The notes below the pieces were generated by a model. The model made no database searches. It was given only the letters and a program-made list of their open reading frames with translations, and had not been told where the DNA came from. A program made the position numbers and the translations under genes. From the NCBI GenBank assembly GCA_046330075.1, contig JAXLTL010000001.1, positions 496,001 through 560,000 on the forward strand: 64,000 nt of DNA. Direction: 5' to 3'. The stretch comes from JAJTFW01 sp046330075. Lineage in GTDB: Bacteria > Bacteroidota > Bacteroidia > AKYH767-A > OLB10. Positions 53,657 through 62,470 of the stretch are shown here, in pieces (position 1 is the stretch's first letter; the number at the start of each line of letters is the position of its first letter).

Positions 53657-55597
53657 ATGAAGAAAAACTTCTACCTGGCACTGGCACTTAGCGCGGCCTT
53701 GTCTTCAGGAACTATGGCACAACAGGTTCGAAACTGCGGTACCATGCAACATCTGCACGAGCAGGAAATGAATGATCCGAACCTGATGGATCGTATGCAA
53801 CAAATTGAGGTTCGCTCACAGGAATGGATCAATATGCAATCCGGTTCTGGCAACAAAACAACTGCGGTAATCACTATTCCGGTTGTTGTACACGTTGTTT
53901 ACAATACAACTGCACAAAATATCAGCGATGCACAGATTCAATCACAGATTGCGATTCTTAATCAGGATTTCCGCAAACTCAATGCAGATGTATCTCTTGT
54001 TCCTTCTGTGTTTGCAGGACTCGCAGCAGATTGTGAGATTGAGTTTTGTCTGGCGCAGCGTGACCCGAATGGAAATGCGACAACAGGTATCGTAAGAAAA
54101 GCAACTACAGTCACTTCTTTCAGCACTAACGACAATATTAAACGCAGTGCCAACGGTGGAGACGATGCATGGAATTCATCACTTTATCTCAATTTATGGG
54201 TTGGTAACCTGAGTGGCGGTGTCCTTGGGTATGCTCAATTCCCTGGTGGTGCCGCTGCCACGGATGGTGTTGTTTGTCTATATTCTGCTTTCGGAAATAT
54301 TGGAACTGCAGCCGCTCCTTTCAATAAAGGAAGAACTGCTACCCATGAAATTGGTCACTGGCTTAATCTGCGCCATATCTGGGGAGACGCCTCCTGCGGA
54401 AATGATCAGGTAACTGATACACCTACTTCGCAAACTGCTAATTATGGTTGTCCTTCCTTCCCACATGTTACCTGTTCCAATGGACCGAACGGTGATATGT
54501 TTATGAATTACATGGATTATACGGATGATGCCTGTATGTATATGTTCTCTGCAGGTCAGAAAGCCCGCATGGTAGCTGCAATTAATACTTACCGTACCGG
54601 CATCCTGACTTCTCAAGGTTGTGTACCTCCATCCGGAGGTTCTTCATGCGGAACTCCGGCATCCCTCAACGCCACCAGCATCACTACCACATCTGCAACG
54701 CTCGGATGGGGTACCGTTTCAGGTGCATCCAGCTACAATGTACAATACCGTTCCGTTGGTTCTGCAACATGGACATCTACAACTTCTACAACAACATCCA
54801 AGGCGATTTCCGGTCTTTCCGCCGCTACGAATTATGAATTTCAGGTACAGGCAGTTTGCAGCACGTCTACCGGTACATTCTCAGCTTCCGGCACCTTTAC
54901 CACTGCAGCTGCAGCTTGTACCGATGCATATGAGTCTAATAACTCCAGAGCTGCATCTAAATCGATTCCGTTCAATACAAATATCTCTGCTAAAATTGGC
55001 ACCGGCACAGATAAAGACTGGTTTACATTTACCACTGTTGCCGGAGCAACGTATCTGAAAGTTGTACTGGATCAATTACCTGCCGACTATGACTTGAAAC
55101 TTTACGGTCCTAATGGTGGTACATTGGCTACATCTGCATTGGGAGGAACTTCAACAGAAACAATTATCAGAAATACAGCTTCAACCAGCACCTATTATGT
55201 TCAGGTTTACCCATTCTCCAGCACTGGGTATAATGCCAACGTTTGCTATCGCTTGCGGGTAAATTCTGCCGGCAGCTCATTCCGTCAGGGTTCTCCTGAA
55301 GAATACACAGAAGGCAATATCAATCCGGATAAAATGAATTCAATTGATGGAATCAGCCTTTACCCTAACCCTTCCAGTGACGTTGTTAACCTGAGTTTCT
55401 TTATGGACAATGATAGTCCTGTTCAATTAGAAGTTCTTGACCTGCTTGGCAAATCTGTTTACGCGGCTTCATTCTCTGGCATCGAAGGATTTAACAAGAC
55501 AGAATTCTCAACAACAGGAATGAACAATGGTGTGTACTTCCTGCGGATTATCCAGGACAACATGAGTGTTGTTCAGAAATTCGTTGTAAAGCACTAA
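53657..55597 (+). CDS. M43 pappalysin-like secreted metalloprotease with FN3 and PPC domains and T9SS domain (3)
   Basis: 646 residues. After the signal peptide (MKKNFYLALALSAALSSGTMA) and propeptide comes the M43 catalytic domain, with HEIGHWLNLRHIWGD (Asn in place of Gly) and Met-turn MNYMDYTDD. A fibronectin III module follows (about 330-415: SCGTPASLNATSITTTSAT, YEFQVQAVCST), then a pre-peptidase C-terminal domain (about 425-540: YESNNSRAASKSI with KDWFTFTTVAG). The sorting domain starts ISLYPNPSSDVVNLSF. It is expected to be secreted by T9SS and to act on extracellular proteins. The added FN3 and PPC modules distinguish it from the two shorter paralogues at 47.9-51.0 kb. Confidence 0.93.
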   Translation: MKKNFYLALALSAALSSGTMAQQVRNCGTMQHLHEQEMNDPNLMDRMQQIEVRSQEWINMQSGSGNKTTAVITIPVVVHVVYNTTAQNISDAQIQSQIAILNQDFRKLNADVSLVPSVFAGLAADCEIEFCLAQRDPNGNATTGIVRKATTVTSFSTNDNIKRSANGGDDAWNSSLYLNLWVGNLSGGVLGYAQFPGGAAATDGVVCLYSAFGNIGTAAAPFNKGRTATHEIGHWLNLRHIWGDASCGNDQVTDTPTSQTANYGCPSFPHVTCSNGPNGDMFMNYMDYTDDACMYMFSAGQKARMVAAINTYRTGILTSQGCVPPSGGSSCGTPASLNATSITTTSATLGWGTVSGASSYNVQYRSVGSATWTSTTSTTTSKAISGLSAATNYEFQVQAVCSTSTGTFSASGTFTTAAAACTDAYESNNSRAASKSIPFNTNISAKIGTGTDKDWFTFTTVAGATYLKVVLDQLPADYDLKLYGPNGGTLATSALGGTSTETIIRNTASTSTYYVQVYPFSSTGYNANVCYRLRVNSAGSSFRQGSPEEYTEGNINPDKMNSIDGISLYPNPSSDVVNLSFFMDNDSPVQLEVLDLLGKSVYAASFSGIEGFNKTEFSTTGMNNGVYFLRIIQDNMSVVQKFVVKH

Positions 55598-55619
55598 TTA
55601 TCATCACATTAAAATAAAG

Positions 55620-55654
55620 GAAAGGGCTGCAGAAATGCGGCCCTTTCTTTTATT
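55620..55654 (+). terminator. Terminator of M43 protease 3
   Basis: GAAAGGGCTGC (55620-55630), loop AGAAAT and GCGGCCCTTTC (55637-55647), with one G-T pair, then TTTTATTTTT. Confidence 0.88.
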
Positions 55655-55673
55655 TTTAATCATCAATAAATCC

Positions 55674-56243
55674 ATGTCAGATATTCAATTTCCAATAAAA
55701 CTAAATGCAGAGGTTTTTCTTCGTCCATTTAAATTAACAGATATTGCCAGTATAGCTGCCGAAGCTAATAACATTAAGATTGCTTCAAACCTGAACGAGG
55801 GCTTTCCTCATCCTTATTCCATAAATGATGCGAAAGATTTTATTCTCAGACGACACTCAGAAAATCCGGAACAGGTATTGGCAATAGAAGTGGAAGGAAA
55901 AGCGGTTGGCGCAATTGGACTTTTTTTGCAGCAAAATGTACATCGTAAAAATGCAGAGATTGGTTATTGGTTAGGTGAAAAGTACTGGAACCGTGGTATT
56001 GGAACCAGTGCGCTCAAAGCAATGATACAATATGCATTTACAAATTTTGATCTATTGCGGTTGTTTGCACGCCCATTTCCTTTTAATATTGCGTCTCAGA
56101 AGATATTGGAAAAATGCGGTTTTCGGCTTGAAGCTATTATTAAAAACGGATTGTTCAAAGATGGGATTGTTTACGATGAATGGATTTATTCTCTCCTAAA
56201 AAGTGACTTGAATGAAGAGTTTTCTGGAAAAAGTAACGGATGA
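55674..56243 (+). CDS. GNAT-family acetyltransferase (RimJ/RimL-like)
   Basis: 189 residues from the ATG at 55674. An upstream in-frame ATG at 55635 lies inside the preceding terminator hairpin and is rejected. The acetyl-CoA-binding core is visible: VFLRPFKLTDI at the start, AIGLFLQQNVHRKNAEIGYWLGEKYWNRGIGT (read in two parts: AEIGYWLGEKYW and NRGIGTSALK, about 97-115), RLFARPFPFN and SQKILEKCGF. This matches the RimJ/RimL/YdaF group, which acetylate the N-termini of ribosomal proteins or small amines. The substrate is not identifiable. Its last 32 bases overlap the next gene. Confidence 0.87.
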   Translation: MSDIQFPIKLNAEVFLRPFKLTDIASIAAEANNIKIASNLNEGFPHPYSINDAKDFILRRHSENPEQVLAIEVEGKAVGAIGLFLQQNVHRKNAEIGYWLGEKYWNRGIGTSALKAMIQYAFTNFDLLRLFARPFPFNIASQKILEKCGFRLEAIIKNGLFKDGIVYDEWIYSLLKSDLNEEFSGKSNG

Positions 56244-58965
56244 TCTCTTACCGATTGAAAGCCGGAAGCTATTGGTGATTTTTCCAACTCAGCGGGCTTG
56301 CCGTGAATTCAAACGTATATATGCAGCAAAAACCGCCAGGGTAAGTACCCTTCCTGCCGTAATTCCCATCAGTGAGTTATTGGAGCAGTTTGATACTCCG
56401 GTTGTGGCAGATGATCTGACTATACTTCTTGAATTGAAAAAAGTGTATGATGCACTCTACACTCCGGAGAAAATAGAATCTTTTTTATCTTTTGGTCAGC
56501 AGCTACTGGATGATTTTAATGAGATTGACAGGCAAATGATTCCAACCGAATATCTCTTTCAGGAAGTAAGAGATATGAAAGAACTGGATGAACGTTTTAC
56601 ACCCGGTGCAGAAGAAGCGGATTATATCCGCAGTTTCTGGAAGGAATTTCTAACTACTCCTTATACCCCGCTGCAAGCTTCCTTCCTTCAATATTGGAAG
56701 CAACTCCCTGCGATTTACTCAGGGCTGCGCAGCCGTCTTGAAGAAAAGAATATTGCTTACGAAGGTATGGCCTGGAGAAAAGCTGCCGGTTCAATTTCAA
56801 AACAGGCATTTTTTGAGCAGTTCGATCAGGTGGCGTTCGCAGGTTTCTACGCATTGAATACGACCGAAGAAGTTATATTAAATTATCTGAAGAGTAAGAA
56901 TAAACTATTGCTTTTTGCCGATGCTGACCCGCTCTATTGTGATAATTCAACGCATGAAGCCGGTATGTTCTTCAGACGGGGATTTTTTGCCAATCAACCA
57001 TTTGCAGGGAAGGAAGAATATTTTTCGATTCCTAAAACATCGTATTCAGTAAAAGGTTGTGCCGGGAGATTTTCAATTGCCCGTGAACTGGCCTTGTCGT
57101 TGCAAAATGATATTGCTATTGAAGCATCAAACGGTGTAAAGAAAAGCCGGATCATCGTTCTGGCAGATGAGACACTTCTTTATCCGTTTCTTCACCAATC
57201 TGCCCTGCTTGGAATAAACCTGAACCCTTCGATGGGTTTTCCGTTGAAACATCATCCGGTATACAGGTTATTGCAAGTGATCAAAACATGCCGGAAGTAC
57301 CCTTCGGATGAACTTACTGAAGTGCTTATCACTCGTTATACTCAGGAGTTTACTGCCGACCCATTGGTTCAGGCCATTACGTTCAATAGTGAGCAGAGTG
57401 ATACCCTACTGTCAGAGCAGCTTGTATTGTTTATCCGTGAACTGCTGTTTCCGAAAGACCGATCTCCCGAAGCGGAAGCAGGACGATTATTTGATTTTAT
57501 AAAGAAAATCAGTTTTGAAAAGGAGCAATGGATGTACGATGTTCATGTGCATTGCATTCATGCTTTGGAGACCGGAATAAAATTGATTCGGCAACATCAG
57601 GATGAATTACCCAATAGTACATGGTGGGAACTGCTTCTGGAACATCTGAGCAGGCAAAGAGTGCCTTTTTTGGCTGACCGTGAGACGGGTGTTCCGGTTG
57701 TTGGCTTTCTTGAATCACGAATCCTGGATTTTGACGCAGTGTATATTGCTCCGTTAAATGAAGGCACCCTGCCTTCTCATGCAGTTTCAAAATCTCTCAT
57801 CCCCTACTCTCTCAGGAAAGCCTATCATCTGCCTTGTAAAGAGGAGCAGGATGCAGTAACCGCCTATCACTTTTATCGATTGCTGCAGCGTGCCGCGGAT
57901 ATACAATTCTTTTACAATACAGATCTCAATGCAACCGGAGGTGGTGAACGCAGCAGATATCTCTTCCAGATTCAAAAGGACATTCTGGAGAAGAATCCCC
58001 CGGCAATGATCAAATATGAACAACAGGAGGCTTTTATTCAACCTGATTCGACCACGACGATCAGCATTGTAAAATCTGATGCGGTATTGGGTAAATTAAG
58101 AGCCAAATTTGATGGCAGTATTAAAGAATCAGGGAGGGCCGGTGGATTCAGTGCTTCAGCCATTAATACCTACATATTGTGTCCGCTGAAATTTTATTTT
58201 GATCAGATAGCCGGTATTCGGCCGGATCAGGAAGTTCCGGGTTTAACAGGCGGAAATTTTGGAAATGTACTGCATAAAAGCATGGAGACGGCATATCTGA
58301 ATGGCGGACTCATTCAAAAGGATGATGTTTTATTATTGCATGCCAGAGTGGCAGAGATCGTTGAGTCAGCTGTTAAATCAGAATATGAATTGCCGGCTAG
58401 TTCAGGGCATGATTATCTGATGAAAGGTGTGATTACTGAACTGGTAAAGAGGATATTCAAATTTGATGAATCTCATACCCCCTTTGAAATAATGGGACTG
58501 GAGGAGGAACTTATAGTAAGGTTCAATTCTGAAAAAAGCGGCCCCTTTGCAATTAAGGGAATTATAGACAGGTTAGATATATATGATGACGCTATAAGGG
58601 TCCTGGATTATAAGACGGGCAATGATAAAATTACTCAGGAACTGGAACCTGATGTGATTTTTACAGATCCGGAACATAAATTGAATCTGCAATTGATCTT
58701 ATATGTACTGTTGGTTTCAGAGTATTATCCGGATTTGCAGTATCCTGTAAAGGCAGGAATTTTCAGAATGAGACAATTTGACGAAGAAGTTGCATGGCTG
58801 AATGATGGATATCCGTTGGAGAATTCTTATCTTGAAAAGTTCAAAAGCCGTTTAATTGAATTGGTAGATGATATTTTCAATGCTTCCAAATCCTTCGATC
58901 AAACCAAGGATCCGGAAAATTGCAGGTTTTGCGATTACAGACAACTTTGTGGGCGAACACAATAG
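56212..58965 (+). CDS. AddB-like PD-(D/E)XK nuclease with iron-sulfur cysteines
   Basis: 917 residues. The N-terminal two-thirds resemble the inactivated helicase fold of AddB (LVIFPTQRACREFKRIY near residue 20, AFAGFYALNTTEE), and no clear Walker A is seen. The C-terminal nuclease (about 640-917) has GFSASAINTYILCPLKFYF, the nuclease residues in GNVLHKSME, and IRVLDYKTGND (Asp and Lys of the D...DYK motif). The cysteine set C in YILCP with CRFCDYRQLC near the end should bind a 4Fe-4S cluster, as in AddB. Such proteins process DNA ends for recombinational repair. The helicase partner AddA is not in the window, and the start overlaps the acetyltransferase gene by 32 bases. Confidence 0.88.
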   Translation: MKSFLEKVTDDLLPIESRKLLVIFPTQRACREFKRIYAAKTARVSTLPAVIPISELLEQFDTPVVADDLTILLELKKVYDALYTPEKIESFLSFGQQLLDDFNEIDRQMIPTEYLFQEVRDMKELDERFTPGAEEADYIRSFWKEFLTTPYTPLQASFLQYWKQLPAIYSGLRSRLEEKNIAYEGMAWRKAAGSISKQAFFEQFDQVAFAGFYALNTTEEVILNYLKSKNKLLLFADADPLYCDNSTHEAGMFFRRGFFANQPFAGKEEYFSIPKTSYSVKGCAGRFSIARELALSLQNDIAIEASNGVKKSRIIVLADETLLYPFLHQSALLGINLNPSMGFPLKHHPVYRLLQVIKTCRKYPSDELTEVLITRYTQEFTADPLVQAITFNSEQSDTLLSEQLVLFIRELLFPKDRSPEAEAGRLFDFIKKISFEKEQWMYDVHVHCIHALETGIKLIRQHQDELPNSTWWELLLEHLSRQRVPFLADRETGVPVVGFLESRILDFDAVYIAPLNEGTLPSHAVSKSLIPYSLRKAYHLPCKEEQDAVTAYHFYRLLQRAADIQFFYNTDLNATGGGERSRYLFQIQKDILEKNPPAMIKYEQQEAFIQPDSTTTISIVKSDAVLGKLRAKFDGSIKESGRAGGFSASAINTYILCPLKFYFDQIAGIRPDQEVPGLTGGNFGNVLHKSMETAYLNGGLIQKDDVLLLHARVAEIVESAVKSEYELPASSGHDYLMKGVITELVKRIFKFDESHTPFEIMGLEEELIVRFNSEKSGPFAIKGIIDRLDIYDDAIRVLDYKTGNDKITQELEPDVIFTDPEHKLNLQLILYVLLVSEYYPDLQYPVKAGIFRMRQFDEEVAWLNDGYPLENSYLEKFKSRLIELVDDIFNASKSFDQTKDPENCRFCDYRQLCGRTQ

Positions 58966-58969
58966 TACT

Positions 58970-59335
58970 TTACCATTCTGACTGTTTTGTACGATCACGA
59001 TCCGTTAATGAATCTATAAGTGATGTAACCATCGATAAAACGATGCTGAATAACATCGCAACCCAGAACCCGTCCACCTTAAATCCATCTTTTAACAGAT
59101 AAGATGTAAGGAGAATAATGGTGGCGTTGATAACCAAAAGAAACAATCCAAGTGTAACAATGGTAATGGGAAAGGTCAGAAAAATAAGAATTGGCTTTAC
59201 ATACACATTCATCAGTACTAATATTACTGATACCAGTATTGCAGTAGGCAGATTTTGCACCTCGACACCCGGCATCAAGGTTGCGATTAGAAAAACGGCT
59301 AATGCAGTAGAGGCAATTTTGACTAAAAACTTCAT
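58970..59335 (-). CDS. Small four-helix membrane protein (phage-holin-IV/YvlD family)
   Basis: 121 residues from the ATG at 59335. The frame is open to 59356, but the extra residues MLFRYKK are unlike the family. Four hydrophobic segments (about residues 3-22, 30-48, 55-75 and 87-107) match the PF04020 family, named after mycobacterial phage holins but common in ordinary chromosomes as YvlD-like proteins. The typical MNVYVKPILIFLTFPITIVTLG is present. It is convergent with the AddB-like gene (4 bases between the ends). Nothing suggests a phage origin. Function unknown. Confidence 0.83.
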   Translation of the reverse strand: MKFLVKIASTALAVFLIATLMPGVEVQNLPTAILVSVILVLMNVYVKPILIFLTFPITIVTLGLFLLVINATIILLTSYLLKDGFKVDGFWVAMLFSIVLSMVTSLIDSLTDRDRTKQSEW

Positions 59336-59450
59336 TTTCTTGTACCTGAACAGCAAAATTAATAATTCTTATATCTAAAAACCATTTCATCGCTGGATTG
59401 TTATTCCTAATAAGCTAATTTAGAGCATTAAACAATTAAATCACTAAAAC

Positions 59451-59969
59451 ATGACATTCATTGCCAACTATATCGCGATCTTCCTTTGTCTCTTATTGCA
59501 GACTCAAAGTTTCTTTTCCTTTAGCATAAAGGACATTGATGGTCAGATAATGAAAACCAAAGATTTTAAAGGGAAGAAAATACTGATTGTAAATACTGCC
59601 TCCAAGTGTGGCTACACGCCTCAATATGCAGAGTTGCAGGAGCTTTCTGTGAAATACAAGGACAAACTGGTCGTCATTGCTTTCCCGGCCAATAATTTTC
59701 TACATCAGGAACCTGGTAACAATGAAGAGATAAAGACTTTCTGCACTAAAAATTATGGAGTAACTTTTCCTGTTGCTTCAAAAGTATCAGTAAAGGGAGA
59801 TGATATTGACCCTTTGTTCAAGTGGCTCACGGAACAACCGAATCCGGATTTTACAGGTAGTATTAAATGGAATTTTGAGAAATTCCTGCTGGATGAAAAC
59901 GGAAATCTGATCCATAGATACCGCTCCGGAACTAAACCGATGGATCCTGCAATAACAAACGCCCTTTAG
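59451..59969 (+). CDS. Glutathione peroxidase-family protein (cysteine type)
   Basis: 172 residues with a hydrophobic N-terminus (MTFIANYIAIFLCLLLQ) that looks like a signal peptide or anchor. The peroxidatic Cys is in NTASKCGYTPQY (about residue 49), and the Trp/Asn pair is in KWNFEKFL. The usual catalytic Gln in FPxNQFG is Asn here (FPANNFLHQEPG). Such proteins reduce peroxides with thioredoxin or glutathione, and this one is probably thioredoxin-dependent like most bacterial members. The stop overlaps the 3' end of the convergent response regulator gene by 4 bases. Confidence 0.9.
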   Translation: MTFIANYIAIFLCLLLQTQSFFSFSIKDIDGQIMKTKDFKGKKILIVNTASKCGYTPQYAELQELSVKYKDKLVVIAFPANNFLHQEPGNNEEIKTFCTKNYGVTFPVASKVSVKGDDIDPLFKWLTEQPNPDFTGSIKWNFEKFLLDENGNLIHRYRSGTKPMDPAITNAL

Positions 59970-60661
59970 AGGCTTTTGTTTACAAGCAGCCGAACACCTT
60001 TTCCATGTAGTGAAACTATTTCCACCGCAGGATCTTTCTTGAGATATTTTCTTAATCGGGTGATGAATACATCCATGCTTCTCCCGTTAAAATAATTATC
60101 ATCCCCCCAGATAATTTTCAATGCCTTCTGGCGGGGAAGCAGATCATTTTCATGAATACAAAGCAATCGCAGTAATTCAGCTTCCTTAGGAGATAATTGT
60201 ACGGTTTCCTCTCCGTCACTTATTTTCCTGAGCTTAAAATCAAATTTATATTTACCAATGTCAAAATGTTCCTTGTCTTCAAGATCTGTTAATCCCATGG
60301 ATCTTTTCAAGACAGTTTGAATTTTATGTAGGAGTACTTCGGTGTCAAATGGTTTAGTAAGATAGTCATCACCTCCTGATCGGTAACCTGTCAGCATATC
60401 TTCCTTCATCCCTTTTGCAGTAAGGAAGAAAACAGGGGTTTTCTTGTCCAATTCCCGGATTTGCTTTGCCAGTGTAAAACCATCCACTTTGGGCATCATG
60501 ACGTCCAGAATAATCAGATCGAAGCCGCCTTTGTTGAAGGCATCCAAACCCATCTGCCCGTCTCTTGCCAACTCAACCTGATAGTTATTCAGTTCAAGGA
60601 AGTTCTTCAAAACCTGCCCAAAATTGACATCATCCTCAACCAGAAGAATTTTTGCGCTCAT
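59966..60661 (-). CDS. OmpR-family response regulator
   Basis: 231 residues. The receiver domain has ED at 9-10, the phospho-acceptor D53 in LILDVMMPKVDG and the YLTKPFD lysine near residue 103. The winged-helix DNA-binding domain (about 130-231) contains LSPKEAELLRLLC and MDVFITRLRKYLKKDP. It overlaps the histidine kinase gene by 4 bases (ATGA), so the two are translationally coupled and form a cognate pair. The pair resembles the RprX/RprY system of Bacteroides, judged by memory. Its convergent neighbour is a glutathione peroxidase gene. Confidence 0.93.
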   Translation of the reverse strand: MSAKILLVEDDVNFGQVLKNFLELNNYQVELARDGQMGLDAFNKGGFDLIILDVMMPKVDGFTLAKQIRELDKKTPVFFLTAKGMKEDMLTGYRSGGDDYLTKPFDTEVLLHKIQTVLKRSMGLTDLEDKEHFDIGKYKFDFKLRKISDGEETVQLSPKEAELLRLLCIHENDLLPRQKALKIIWGDDNYFNGRSMDVFITRLRKYLKKDPAVEIVSLHGKGVRLLVNKSL

Positions 60662-62343
60662 GATTTAATATGGATTAAAGGTAATTTAATTATGAATGTA
60701 CTGCCCTGTCCTGGCTCACTTTTTACATCTATCACACCATTGTGTTCATCAAGAATGGCCTTTACATAACTCAATCCCAGTCCAAACCCTTTTACATCGT
60801 GTATATTACCACTGGTTGCCCTGTAGAAATTTTCAAAAATCCGCTTGAGTACTTCCCTGCTCATGCCGATGCCTTTGTCGGATATTTCAATCATCAGATT
60901 CAGCTCTTCATTAAACAAGTGAATCAGGATTTCGGGTTTTTCGGGACTGTATTTGTTTGCATTATCCAGAATGTTAATCAGGAGATTCAACAGATGTGTA
61001 GCATCTCCGAATACAACGGCATCGATTGCTTCATTCCTTACTTCAATTTTTCCGCCCCTCTGTTCAATTGTCAGGTTCATACTTGCCACTGCGTCTTCTG
61101 CAAGATCTGCCATATTACAGGCTTCCTTGCGGAATTTCAGTTCCCCTTTATCCAGTTGAGCCATCTGTAAAACGGTTTCAACCTGACGGAGCATGCGCTG
61201 GTTTTCGTCACGGATAATTCCTGTGTAAAAATCCAGTTTTTCAGGTGACTGGTGAATACGCGGATCACGGATGGATTCATTGGCCAGGGAGATGGTAGCG
61301 ATCGGAGTTTTGAATTCATGCGTCATGTTATTGATAAAATCATTCTTCATGTCGGCAAGTTTTTTCTGCCTTAAAACAACTTTCAGCGTATAGGTAAAAC
61401 CCCAGATTATAATAACCGTAAAGGCAATGGAAAACAGCAGAACCATCCAGATTCCATCCAGCAGGTAGTTTAGTTTGTCACGAAAACTGAGAGATAATTG
61501 TTCATTTCGCTTAAATATATCATTGGGGAAAAGGGTTAATTTATAATCACTGTATTTAAGCATAACGGAATCTGCATCCGGTGACAGGTACGACCATTCA
61601 TGCTGCTTTTCATTGTATACCCCATAATTATATTTGAGGTCAAGGTCTCTGTTTTTCAATTCTGCTTTTACGATAGAGTCCAGTGATTGATGACTGATAC
61701 GATCAAAAATATCCTGAGATGGATCTACAATCTGGAACGTCAGTTTCTGCATCATTGTATTCAGCCTTTTTAAACGGGATTGCATCCGCTGCCGGGTTAT
61801 CTGTTCCAGTGAATCCAGTAATTCCTCTGACTGATCAATTTTCAATGCAAAAACTTCTTTTTGTTCAATGTTTCTTTCAATCCGGATATCAATGGAAGAA
61901 TCAATATTAAAAACCATTCCCTCCTCAGTAGGTTTTCGGTTTCTGGCACGTTGCCGGAAATCATAAATGCGGTTGCTGATTTCTGCCTGAATCCTTGAAA
62001 GGTCATTATTAGCATCCGCTATGCTTTGCGGGGCACCAGGTGGAACGGGAGGAGCCGGAGGAGGATTGATAATTGAACCCAGCAAAGTTCTAAGGCTGTC
62101 ATCTACTGTTGGACTTGTCTGGAGGCTATCATCTGAAGTAATGAAATTGTTGATTACAATCCTCATGTTCTCCACCTCCTCAACTTTGTCAACAATGTTA
62201 TTCAGCGCTTGCATAACACTCCTGTCAAATTGCTGTGATTTTATTTCAAAATCATGAAGAATCCAGTATGACTGCAAAAATATAAGCCCCAGCAAAGCCA
62301 AGCTCATGACGGCAACAATTAACCTGAACCTCCCCTTTTTCAT
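60658..62343 (-). CDS. Membrane sensor histidine kinase
   Basis: 561 residues. The first membrane segment is at about 7-29 and the second at about 296-318. The periplasmic sensor of about 265 residues between them contains a proline-rich stretch at 94-106 (NPPPAPPVPPGAP) and coiled-coil-like stretches. The H box is HEFKTPIATI with H341; the N box NILDNANKYSP, G1 GIGMS and G2 GFGLGLSYV are all present, so it should be an active kinase. There is no HAMP domain. It is encoded with its regulator and is divergent from a small secreted protein. The start at 62343 is close after a perfect -7 box, so the message has almost no leader. Confidence 0.95.
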   Translation of the reverse strand: MKKGRFRLIVAVMSLALLGLIFLQSYWILHDFEIKSQQFDRSVMQALNNIVDKVEEVENMRIVINNFITSDDSLQTSPTVDDSLRTLLGSIINPPPAPPVPPGAPQSIADANNDLSRIQAEISNRIYDFRQRARNRKPTEEGMVFNIDSSIDIRIERNIEQKEVFALKIDQSEELLDSLEQITRQRMQSRLKRLNTMMQKLTFQIVDPSQDIFDRISHQSLDSIVKAELKNRDLDLKYNYGVYNEKQHEWSYLSPDADSVMLKYSDYKLTLFPNDIFKRNEQLSLSFRDKLNYLLDGIWMVLLFSIAFTVIIIWGFTYTLKVVLRQKKLADMKNDFINNMTHEFKTPIATISLANESIRDPRIHQSPEKLDFYTGIIRDENQRMLRQVETVLQMAQLDKGELKFRKEACNMADLAEDAVASMNLTIEQRGGKIEVRNEAIDAVVFGDATHLLNLLINILDNANKYSPEKPEILIHLFNEELNLMIEISDKGIGMSREVLKRIFENFYRATSGNIHDVKGFGLGLSYVKAILDEHNGVIDVKSEPGQGSTFIIKLPLIHIKS

Positions 62344-62350
62344 CTAAAGT

Positions 62351-62358
62351 CAAAAATA
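62351..62358 (-). promoter_or_regulatory. -7 box of the histidine kinase operon
   Basis: On the minus strand TATTTTTG matches TAnnTTTG exactly, 7 bases before the ATG at 62343. The nearest TTG (62377-62375) is 16 bases away, shorter than usual. Confidence 0.55.
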
Positions 62359-62470
62359 AAACATCATCGAATATCAAATCAGACCTTAACCATACATTAA
62401 CCCGGCTTAACGCCTCATTAACCCTTTTCCCTGATAGCACCACGTAATATTGTCCGGTAAATCAACGCAT

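Noticed and set aside
55635..55673. Upstream ATG for the acetyltransferase
   Set aside because: It sits in the loop of the preceding terminator hairpin.
58970..59335. Prophage remnant because of the holin-like family name
   Set aside because: The family is widespread in normal chromosomes and no other phage gene is near.
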